From positions 1-64,000 of the forward strand of contig DATCEH010000097.1 of the NCBI GenBank assembly GCA_036510225.1: 64,000 nucleotides of DNA, in the 5' to 3' direction. Made by a program: the position numbers and the translations under genes. Positions 34,570 to 42,045 of this stretch are shown here, piece after piece. The stretch comes from Palsa-513 sp036510225. Lineage in GTDB: Bacteria > Actinomycetota > Thermoleophilia > Solirubrobacterales > Solirubrobacteraceae. Position 1 is the first letter of the stretch, and every line of letters begins with the position of its first letter. The notes below the pieces were generated by a model, which was not told where the DNA came from, did not search any database, and saw nothing but the letters and a program-made list of their open reading frames with translations.

Positions 34570-36167
34570 GCGCGCCCCAGCCTCGCTCGGACGAGCCGCT
34601 CGACCTGCCGGGCCTCGGGCACGCGCATCCGCAGCACGGCCCGGATGTAGAGCCACAAGCCGGCCGAGGCGGCACCGCCGACCGAGATGATCTGGGCGGG
34701 GACCGACCGGCCGAGGATGTCGTCGAGGATCCTCCAGACGATCCACGAACCGATCCCCAGGACTACGGAGGCGGCGGTGATCCGGGCGGTGATCATCATC
34801 GTCTGGTGGCCGTCGAGGTCGCCGTCGAGCTCACGGCGCAGGTAGCTGGCCTGGAGCCAGGTCATCACCGCGGAGGCGGCCGCCGTCCCGATCACGAGGC
34901 CGGCGATCCCGAACGGCTTGTAGAGGGCGACCGAGACGATCACGTCGACGACCATGTTCATCGCCGCGAGCTTGGTCGGCAGCCAGGGCTTCTGGAGTGA
35001 GAAGAACGTCCGCGTGAGGAGGAGGTTGAGGCCGGAGAACGGGAGGCTGAAGGCGAACCAGAAGAGCGCGAGCGAGACCTCGTTGGTCGACGTCGAGTTG
35101 AACGACCCGTGCTGGAAGACGAGCCGGACGATCGGCGTCGCGAGCACGAGCGTGAACGCGGTCGCCGGGATCAGGAGCAGGTTGATCTGGCGGAGGCCTG
35201 TGCTCAACGTCGAGCGGAGCCCGTCGATCTCGCCGCGGGCGGCGAACGCGCTCAGGGCCGGGAAGAGGACCGTGGCGACGGCGACGCTGAACATCCCCTG
35301 GGGGAGCATGTAGATCCTGAAGGCCTGGTTGATCGCGACCGGCGCGGCCTGGGAGACGAGCGTCCCGAGCGAGGAGTTGATCAGCAGGTCGAAGTTGATG
35401 ATCCCGAGCGCGAGGGTGACCGGGATCATCAGGAGCATCACCTGCTTGACGCGGGGGTCGCGCCAGTCGAAGTGGAACGACAGGCGGAAGTCGATTCTCC
35501 GCAGGGCGGAGACGGCCATCCCGAGCTGGACGGCGGTCCCGACGAGGACGCCGATCGCGTACGCGTAGAGCTGGTCCCCCCCGCGGAAGTGGCTCTTCAG
35601 GCCGATCAGCACGACGAGGATCACGATGTTCCAGACGACCGGCGAGATCGACGCGACGCCGAAGCGGTCGTAGACCTGGAGGATCCCGACCAGGAGACCG
35701 TTGATCCCGAGCAGGATCACGATCGGGAAGAGGACCTGGGAGAGCCCGATCGTCAGCGCGGTGTCCGCGCTCGTGAAGGCCTCGCCGGGCGTGAAGATCG
35801 GCATGATGACCCCGGCCGCGAGGATGAAGAACGCCGTGATCGCCGTGAGGGCGATCAGCATCACGAAGAACAGCGTCGACGCGAGCTCGAACGCCTCCCG
35901 CTTGCGCTTCTCCTCGAGCAGCTCTGTGAAGACCGGCACGAAGGCCGCCGAGAGGGCGGCGTCGGCGAACAGCGAGCGGACGAGGTTGGGAACCTGGAAG
36001 GCGATCGTGAAGGCCGAGAACGAGCCGCTCGTCCCGAAGAAGCTCGCGGCTACGATCTCCCGTACGAGGCCGACGACCCGGGAGAGACCGGTGAAAACCG
36101 AGAAGATCGCCGTGTTGCGGGCGATCCGCCTGCCCCCGCTCTGCGGCGGATGTTCTCGGAGGGCCAC
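34566..36167 (-). CDS. murJ: lipid II flippase MurJ
   Basis: A 533-residue polytopic membrane protein of the MOP superfamily (MviN/MurJ), which flips lipid II across the membrane for peptidoglycan synthesis. The N-terminal RNTAIFSVFTGLSRVVGLVRE and ADAALSAAFVPVF signatures, fourteen predicted helices and the charged residues of the central cavity are in place. Start ATG 36167 gives a short basic leader. The gene is divergent from rpsT, separated by 51 bases. Unlike mycobacterial homologues it lacks a C-terminal kinase-like domain, ending at RARLGRA. Confidence 0.95.
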   Translation of the reverse strand: MALREHPPQSGGRRIARNTAIFSVFTGLSRVVGLVREIVAASFFGTSGSFSAFTIAFQVPNLVRSLFADAALSAAFVPVFTELLEEKRKREAFELASTLFFVMLIALTAITAFFILAAGVIMPIFTPGEAFTSADTALTIGLSQVLFPIVILLGINGLLVGILQVYDRFGVASISPVVWNIVILVVLIGLKSHFRGGDQLYAYAIGVLVGTAVQLGMAVSALRRIDFRLSFHFDWRDPRVKQVMLLMIPVTLALGIINFDLLINSSLGTLVSQAAPVAINQAFRIYMLPQGMFSVAVATVLFPALSAFAARGEIDGLRSTLSTGLRQINLLLIPATAFTLVLATPIVRLVFQHGSFNSTSTNEVSLALFWFAFSLPFSGLNLLLTRTFFSLQKPWLPTKLAAMNMVVDVIVSVALYKPFGIAGLVIGTAAASAVMTWLQASYLRRELDGDLDGHQTMMITARITAASVVLGIGSWIVWRILDDILGRSVPAQIISVGGAASAGLWLYIRAVLRMRVPEARQVERLVRARLGRA

Positions 36168-36180
36168 AGGCCGCTATAGT
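36153..36180 (+). promoter_or_regulatory. putative rpsT promoter
   Basis: TATAGT at 36175-36180 is a good -10 box, and TTCTCG 16 bases upstream is an acceptable -35. Transcription would start near 36187, leaving a leader of about 30 bases before rpsT. The region lies just inside the start of murJ, so the two divergent promoters overlap. Confidence 0.5.
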
Positions 36181-36218
36181 ACGGGGCGCTGCCGGGCTCC
36201 GGGCTGGGCAGATTCCTC

Positions 36219-36488
36219 ATGGCGAACATTCATTCTCAGAAGAAGCGGATCCTTCGGGCAGAGCGCGAGCGGCTCGAGAATCGCCGCTACACGTCGGCGA
36301 TCAAGACCTACTTCCGCCGCCTCGAGACGGCCGTCGCCGCCGGCGATACGGACCTCATCGCCAGCGAGCACCGGACCCTTGTCTCGAAGATCGACAAGGC
36401 AGTCAAGACGGGCGCCCTCCACTCGAACACCGGCGCCCGCCGGAAGTCCCGCGCGGCGCGCGTCGCCAGCGCAGCAGCGCCTGAGTAG
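36219..36488 (+). CDS. rpsT: 30S ribosomal protein S20
   Basis: An 89-residue basic protein of the small ribosomal subunit, binding the 5' and 3' domains of 16S rRNA. MANIHSQKKRILRAERERLENR and the second-helix KTYFRRLETAVAAGD are diagnostic; the Ala-rich C-terminus (RVASAAAPE) is normal for actinobacteria. It is the only plus-strand housekeeping gene in this cluster and faces murJ. Its 3' end is 35 bases from the convergent membrane-protein gene. Confidence 0.97.
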   Translation: MANIHSQKKRILRAERERLENRRYTSAIKTYFRRLETAVAAGDTDLIASEHRTLVSKIDKAVKTGALHSNTGARRKSRAARVASAAAPE

Positions 36489-36523
36489 GCCGGGCCTCCC
36501 AGCCTGCGCTACGCATGCCTGCG

Positions 36524-36967
36524 CTACGCCGGATGTGCGGATAGCCGGGCGCGTTCGCTGACCCGACGCACGGGCATGACGGCTGCCAGGGCGTACCCTG
36601 AGACGGCGACGACGGCGCCCTCGACGAACAGCGCGGCGACGCCCAGCGGATCCGACCAGTTGCCGATGTCATCCCCGGCGCGCGGCAGACCCACCGTGCG
36701 GCTGTAGACGTAGACGACGATCGCCCCGGCGGCCAGCCCGCCGGCGGCGCTCCAGACTGCGCGCGAAGGGCCTCGCACGAGGCATCCGGCGAGGGTCACC
36801 GAGCAGACGATCAGGGCGATGTACAGCCAGCCCTCGTAGGCGACCTCCGAGAACGTTGGGATCGCGTCGAGGATGTGGACCAGAGCGATCCCGAGCAGGC
36901 CGATCGCCGCCAGGCCGCGGGTCAGGACATCCCGGGACGCTGCTTCGAGGCTCTCTGTAGTGGTCAT
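36524..36967 (-). CDS. four-helix membrane protein of unknown function
   Basis: A 147-residue membrane protein. ATG 36967 has AGGAG eight bases upstream, and sequence before that is Arg/Pro-rich and not credible, so the shorter version is used. Four hydrophobic segments near residues 18-38, 48-68, 75-95 and 115-135, separated by short loops with single charges; IGIALVHILDAIPTFSE lies in the first outer loop. No enzyme motif is visible. It lies between rpsT and the aldehyde dehydrogenase relic and could belong to either accessory group. Similar small proteins in actinobacteria are unannotated. Confidence 0.72.
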   Translation of the reverse strand: MTTTESLEAASRDVLTRGLAAIGLLGIALVHILDAIPTFSEVAYEGWLYIALIVCSVTLAGCLVRGPSRAVWSAAGGLAAGAIVVYVYSRTVGLPRAGDDIGNWSDPLGVAALFVEGAVVAVSGYALAAVMPVRRVSERARLSAHPA

Positions 36968-37152
36968 CTCGTGGCTCCTGGGTCGGGTTACGGTGTACGA
37001 CTTAAGACCACCGATCCGACCCGATCCTTCCCTGACCCCTCGGCGTCGACTTCGACTTCGACCTCGATCCGGCCCCGGTCCTCGGCCTCGGTCGGGCGGC
37101 GGCGGCTCCATTGGCGCCGGACCGCCCGATCGGGAAACCGTGGTCGACCCGC

Positions 37153-38624
37153 CTACAGGGCGACGACGACCGACTTCGTCTCCTGGTAGGCGTTGAGAAC
37201 CTCTTCGCCCATCTCACGGCCCCAGCCACTCTGCTTGTAGCCGCCGAACGGGAGGGCGGCGTCATAGATGTGGTAGGTGTTGATGTGGATCGTGCCCGCC
37301 TTGATCCGCTTGGCGAGCTTGTGGGCCTTGGAGATGTCACGGGTCCAGACGCCGGCGGCCAGGCCGTAGACGGAGTCGTTGGCCTGGGCGGCGAGATCGT
37401 CGACGTCGGCGAACGGCATCGCCGCGACGACCGGCCCGAAGATCTCCTCCTGGATGATCCGGTGGTCGGATGTCGCGTCGACGAGAACGGTCGGCTGGAC
37501 GAAGAAGCCCGGCCCGTCGATCGCGTGACCGCCGGTCGTGGCGCGCGCGCCCTGGTCGATGCCGATCTTCAGGTAACCGGTGACCCGATCGAACTGCTCG
37601 GAGCTGACCAGCGGGCCCATCTCGGTGTCGGGGCTCATCCCGTGACCGACCTTGATCGCCTCGGCCGCCCGGCTGACGCCTTCGACGACCTCGTCGAAGA
37701 GGTCGTTGTGGATGTAGAGCCGGCTCCCCGCAGTGCAGACCTCACCCTGGTTGAAGAAGATCCCCATCGCCGCGCCGGCGATCGCCGCGCCGACGTCGGC
37801 ATCGTCGAGCACGATGTTCGGGCTCTTGCCGCCGAGCTCGAGCGACACGCGCTTGAGGTTGGTGCGACCGGCCGCCTGGGCGATCAGCTTGCCGACCTCG
37901 GTGCTGCCGGTGAACGCGACCTTGTCGACGTCGCCGTGCTCGGCCAGGGCGGCACCGGCGTCGCCGTAACCGGTGACCACGTTGAGCACGCCGGGCGGGA
38001 TGCCGGCCTCGAGGGCGAGCTCGCCGAGGCGAAGCGCGCTGAGCGGGGTCTGCTCGGCCGGCTTGACGGGCCGACCTTCCACGCGGCCATCAGGAGGGGG
38101 AAGTTCCACGGGATGATCTGGGCGACGACACCGATCGGCTCCTTGACCGTGTATGCGTGGAACTCGGCACCCGGCATGTACGGGAGCGACGGGGTCACCG
38201 TCGACCCGCGGAGCTTGGTCGCCCAGCCGGACATGTACCAGAAGAGGTCGGCGGCGAGCGGGACGTCGGCCGCGGCGGCGACGGCCTTGGCCTTGCCGTT
38301 GTCGAGCGAGTCGAGCTCGGCCAGCTCTTCGAGGTTCTCGGCGATCAGGTCGCCCAGGCGGTGGATCACGCGACCGCGCTCGGACGGCGTCATCTTCGAC
38401 CACGGGCCCTCGAAGGCCTTGCGGGCGGCGCGGACGGCGCGGTCGACGTCCTCGGCCTTGCCCTGGGCGACGGTCGTGAGAACCTCACCCGTGCCGGGAT
38501 CGGTGGTCTCGAACGTGGCGCCGTCGGCGGCGTCGACCCACTCACCACCGATCAGGAGCTGGCGCGGCTGGGAGATGAAGCGACGCGTCGCCTCGGCGAT
38601 CGGAACGGGGGTGGCAATGGCCAT
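37153..38624 (-). pseudogene. aldehyde dehydrogenase with internal out-of-frame deletion
   Basis: The two halves of an NAD-dependent aldehyde dehydrogenase lie in different frames. From ATG 38624 the first half runs to NFPLLMAAWKVGP; the rest, beginning VKPAEQTPLSALRLGE, lies in another frame to 37153. About nine codons normally present between them (the PALAAG...VV segment of the NAD pocket) are missing, so near 38068 about 28 bases are lost. The second half retains ELGGKSPN (catalytic Glu region), GEVCTAGSR (catalytic Cys) and the C-terminal GYKQSGWGRE. Total length would be near 500 residues, close to AldA/ExaC acetaldehyde or glycolaldehyde oxidisers. It faces a GAF-domain regulator. Either a fresh pseudogene or an assembly error. 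Confidence 0.8.
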
Positions 38625-38678
38625 GAAATGTCTCCTTCAAGTCTTTGACCGGACCTACCGAGGATAGGACTCGAGGCG

Positions 38679-38721
38679 TTGCCGACAGGTTGCCTCGAAG
38701 CAATGTTGCAAGCACGTTGCA
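38679..38721. promoter_or_regulatory. array of four GTTGC half-sites between ALDH and its regulator
   Basis: GTTGC(C/A) occurs in direct orientation at 38679, 38689, 38705 and 38716, that is with spacings of 10, 16 and 11 bases, placing pairs on one face of the helix. Two inverted arrangements are embedded: TTGC-N6-GCAA (38690-38703) and TGCAA-N5-TTGCA (38707-38721). The array lies in the 159-base gap between the divergent aldehyde dehydrogenase and GAF-regulator genes and is the obvious candidate binding site for the regulator. Confidence 0.55.
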
Positions 38722-38783
38722 CGCCACCCGGCTGCCCGGCCCACGGGCACGGCGGCGGGGGATAGCATCAGCAGACGAGGGAA

Positions 38784-40295
38784 ATGCGCGTCGAGCAGAC
38801 GAACCCGTGGCTCGCGGTCAGACCGGTCGGTGATCGGCTGGAACAGGCGCGCGCCCTGCGCCGCCTCCACGAGGCATTCCAGTCAGGCAAGGACGTCGGC
38901 GGCCGCGTGCGGGCCGTCGTGATGCGCTCATGGGCCCGCTCGGCCGACGCCGGCATCGACCCGTCGGGCCACCTCGCCCGGATCGTGATGGACGACCGCG
39001 AGATCGAGGAGCGCTGGTCGCGCCATCCGCTCTACCCGGTCCTGCCGATGCTCCGGGACCTGCTCAGCGGGGCGACGAGCGAGTCGTCGCACATGCTGGT
39101 GATCTCCGACGCGAAGGGCGTCCTGATGTGGATCGAAGGCCACCACCGGGTGATCGAGGCGACCCACGACATGCACTTCGTCTGCGGGGCCGACTGGAGC
39201 GAGTCCGGAGCCGGGACGAACGCCCTGGGCACGGCGATCGCCGTCGACCACCCGGTCCAGATCTTCAGTGCCGAGCACTTCAACCGGATCGTCCACCCGT
39301 GGCAGTGCTCGGGCGCGCCGATCCACGACCCCGCGACCGGGGAGATCCTCGGCGTCGTCGATCTGACCGGCCACCTGCGCACAGCCCACCCCCACACGCT
39401 GGCACTCGTGACGGCAGCCGCCGGGATGGCCGAGGCCTACCTGCGCCACGACCAGCTGCGCCGCGACCAGGCGGTGCGGGAGGCCTACGTCGAACGGATC
39501 GCCGGGGTGACGCAGCCGACGGCGCTGGTCCGGCCAACCGGCCAGGTGATCGCGGCGGTCCCGCACGGCTGGGTGGGCGCCGGGGTCGGAACCGTCGAGC
39601 CGGGGGCCGAGCTGACCCTCGCGGACGGCACGATCGCCGATGTCGAGGCCCTCGATGGCCTCGGGGCGTTCGTCGTCTGGGGCCGGAAGACCGGAGAGCG
39701 ACGGCCGCAGGCGCCGGCCGGCGTGCGACTCGAGCTGCTGAGCGACCGGCCGCGGATCCTCCTGCCGAGCGGCCCGCTCGAGCTCTCGGCCCGGCACGCT
39801 GAGATCCTCGCCGTCCTGATGCTGGCCGGCCGGGGACTGACCTCGGAGGAGCTGACGCTCGAGGTCTACGGGGAGACGGGCAAGCCGGTCACCCTGCGGG
39901 CTGAGCTGAGCCGCCTACGTCGGGACCTCGGCGGCCTGCTGAGAGCAAGGCCGTACGCGCTGGCTGCGCCGGTCACGAGCGACCTCCACGACGCCGAGCG
40001 GCTACTGACCGACGATCGCCTGGCCGACGCGCTCACGCTGACCGGCCAGGGTGTGCTGCCGCGGTCGCGGGCACCGCTGATCGTCGAGGCCCGCGAGAGC
40101 CTCGAGTCCGGCCTGCGGGACGCGATCATGCGGGCCGGAGATCCCGACCTGCTGGCCGCCTGGTGCCGCAGTTCGCTCGGGGCCGACGACGCGCCCGCGG
40201 CGAGGGCGCTGGTCGCGATCCTCCCGCCACAGGACGGTCGGGCCGCACCCGCCCGAGCTCACGTCGCCAGGCTCGTTCGCCAGTTGCGCAGCTGA
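38784..40295 (+). CDS. GAF-domain regulator with winged-helix C-terminus (AcoR-like N-part)
   Basis: A 503-residue protein beginning at ATG 38784 after GAGGG. Residues about 10-210 match the sensory N-terminus of AcoR/AcxR-type activators: EASWARSADAGIDP-like segment, ISDAKGVLMWIEG, and the GAF core SEsGAGTNALGTAIAVDHPVQIFSAEHF...WQCSGAPIHDP. Instead of the AAA+ sigma-54-interaction domain and Fis helix, a linker and a SARHAEILAVLMLAGRGLTSEELTLEVYG winged helix (about 330-395) of BTAD/OmpR-like type follow, then a helical tail. This fusion replaces sigma-54 activation by direct repression/activation, expected in bacteria lacking sigma-54. Divergent from the aldehyde dehydrogenase gene, which it probably controls through the GTTGC array. 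Confidence 0.85.
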   Translation: MRVEQTNPWLAVRPVGDRLEQARALRRLHEAFQSGKDVGGRVRAVVMRSWARSADAGIDPSGHLARIVMDDREIEERWSRHPLYPVLPMLRDLLSGATSESSHMLVISDAKGVLMWIEGHHRVIEATHDMHFVCGADWSESGAGTNALGTAIAVDHPVQIFSAEHFNRIVHPWQCSGAPIHDPATGEILGVVDLTGHLRTAHPHTLALVTAAAGMAEAYLRHDQLRRDQAVREAYVERIAGVTQPTALVRPTGQVIAAVPHGWVGAGVGTVEPGAELTLADGTIADVEALDGLGAFVVWGRKTGERRPQAPAGVRLELLSDRPRILLPSGPLELSARHAEILAVLMLAGRGLTSEELTLEVYGETGKPVTLRAELSRLRRDLGGLLRARPYALAAPVTSDLHDAERLLTDDRLADALTLTGQGVLPRSRAPLIVEARESLESGLRDAIMRAGDPDLLAAWCRSSLGADDAPAARALVAILPPQDGRAAPARAHVARLVRQLRS

Positions 40296-40342
40296 GCGAC
40301 CTGCCGCGGCCATCGCATCCTCGGCGGGCGTAGTCTGGAACC

Positions 40343-41010
40343 GTGGGCGCTTGGGGAACGGGCATCTTCGATGACGACCTCGCCGCCGATATCAGGGGCG
40401 AGACGGCCGCCGCGAGAGACCGAGTGCTGGCGGCCCTGGGCGACAGGCTTGCCCGGCCGGCGCCAGGCCGCGGAGCCGAGGTCCGGTCGTCTAACCGCGC
40501 GGCCGCCGCCGACCGGCGCCGGCGTCCACAGGTCGGGGACGTCTTCGCCCTCAGCCTGCGGTCGGGACGGTTGGCCTACGTGCAGTACGCGACACGGTCT
40601 CGTGACGCCGAGGTGCTCAGGGGTGCTGCCCGGCGGATTCGAGACCGGCGTCGAAGGTGAAGCACTTGCGCAGGTGGTGGCCGCCCGCGAGTCGTGGAGG
40701 TGCTCACCGAGGCCGATTTCGCGCAGCGGTTCCACGGGGTCGACCCGGCTCGCCTGCCGCCCCGTGAAGTGCCGTCCGCTGCGAAGCTCGCCCGGATGAT
40801 CGACCTCGGGTGGGATCCGACGTGGGCCAGGGACCGGACGCTCGGCCTGCCGGCAGTCGGACCTGCGAGGTCCCAACCGGATGAGCGGGCGGTCGTGAGC
40901 GGCTTCCGATCAGAAGCTGAGACGTCGAGGCCGGCGTCGCCAGAGCTATCCAGCGGGCGCGCGTCGAAGCGGACGGGGACCAGCTGCTCGAGGATGTGAC
41001 CGACCGCTGA
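40343..41010 (+). pseudogene. DUF4259/Imm26-like gene with multiple frameshifts
   Basis: From GTG 40343 (VGAWGTGIFDDDLAADI) the N-terminus matches DUF4259, and VGDVFALSLRSGRLAYVQY matches the Imm26-type domain found in immunity proteins of contact/toxin systems. Near 40618 a fourth G in a G-run shifts the frame; VLPGGFETGVEGEALAQVVAA continues in frame +1, then near 40693 the original frame returns (VEVLTEADFAQRFHGVDPARL). A third shift seems needed for the end GVARAIQRARVEADGDQLLED, stop 41008. At least two lesions; possibly a decayed orphan immunity gene, since no toxin is near. Could also be partly sequencing error. Confidence 0.6.
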
Positions 41011-41015
41011 GCGTG

Positions 41016-41987
41016 TCAGCCGGCGATCTGTGAGATCGCCCGCAGGGCGAGCGTGTCGGCCGCCAGCTCGGACCCGCCGCGCGTGTTGAGCTCGAGGTCG
41101 GCGAGCGCGACGACGGCCAACCGCAGGCGGCGGGAGTCGGTCCGGCGGACGTCTGCGATGAAGCGATCGGCGGCCTTCGGCGGCATCCGCAGACCCCGCT
41201 TGACCACGGCCGGGGCGTCGCCCGCCTCGAGGCTCAAAGAGACCCCCAAGGCCTCGCGGACGCGCTTGGTCATCCAGTAGGCGATCGACTCGACCCGCTC
41301 GCCCTGGGCGCGCAGCCGCAGGAAGAGGCGGGCGGCTGCGCGACCGTCGCCGGCGACGAGGGCGTCGGCGAGAACCCAGAGCTTGCGCTCGGCCCCGCCG
41401 GCCGCGAGCTCGGCGATCTCCTCGGAGTCGAGCTGACCGCCGGGGCCCAGGCAGACGGCGATCTTCTCGAGCTCGCGGGCGAGGCGCTGCTGGCGCTCGC
41501 CGACCTGGAGCACGAGCGTCCGGGCGGCCGCGGCGTCAAGCTCGAGCCCGAGCCCCCGGGCGTGGGCCTGCGCCCACTTGGGGAGGTCCCAGGCCTTCAG
41601 GGTGGCCTGCTCGGAGATGTCGCCGCCGGCCCGCTTGACGGCGGCGTGGAGGGCGGCCGGCGCCTTGGCGCGGCCGTCCTCGCGGGCGAAGAAGGCGACC
41701 GTCGTCTCGTCGGGCATGTCGCCGAGCACGCCCGCGAGATGGGCGGTCACATCGGCGTCGCGCCAGCGCTCGACGCCGTCGACGATCAGGAAGCGCCGGC
41801 CGACGGCGAAGGTCATCGTGCAGAGGGCCGAGGCGACGTACTCGGGCGTGGCGGCGTCCCCCTCGATCACCTCGACCCCGCCGGCGTCGCTCTGCTGGTC
41901 TGCGAGCGCCCGCAGCCGGGCCCGCCGCTCGCCGACCCGGGGGTGGTCGTTGCCGTGGATCAGATAGGCCGACTTGAACGCTGGCAA
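41016..41987 (-). CDS. holA: DNA polymerase III subunit delta
   Basis: A 323-residue clamp-loader subunit. The N-terminal AYLIHGNDHPRVGERRARLRAL is the delta domain 1 signature; RRFLIVDGVERWRDAD and the domain-III helix LAVVALADLELNTRGG complete it. Start ATG 41987. It lies directly downstream of leuS (58-base gap), where many actinobacteria place comEA-comEC between leuS and holA; the competence genes are absent here. It ends five bases from a frameshifted plus-strand gene. Confidence 0.93.
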   Translation of the reverse strand: MPAFKSAYLIHGNDHPRVGERRARLRALADQQSDAGGVEVIEGDAATPEYVASALCTMTFAVGRRFLIVDGVERWRDADVTAHLAGVLGDMPDETTVAFFAREDGRAKAPAALHAAVKRAGGDISEQATLKAWDLPKWAQAHARGLGLELDAAAARTLVLQVGERQQRLARELEKIAVCLGPGGQLDSEEIAELAAGGAERKLWVLADALVAGDGRAAARLFLRLRAQGERVESIAYWMTKRVREALGVSLSLEAGDAPAVVKRGLRMPPKAADRFIADVRRTDSRRLRLAVVALADLELNTRGGSELAADTLALRAISQIAG

Positions 41988-42045
41988 GGGATCTCCCCGG
42001 AGGCCTGGATCTCGACTCGGAGGTCTCGCGCGCGGTCGGCCGGGC

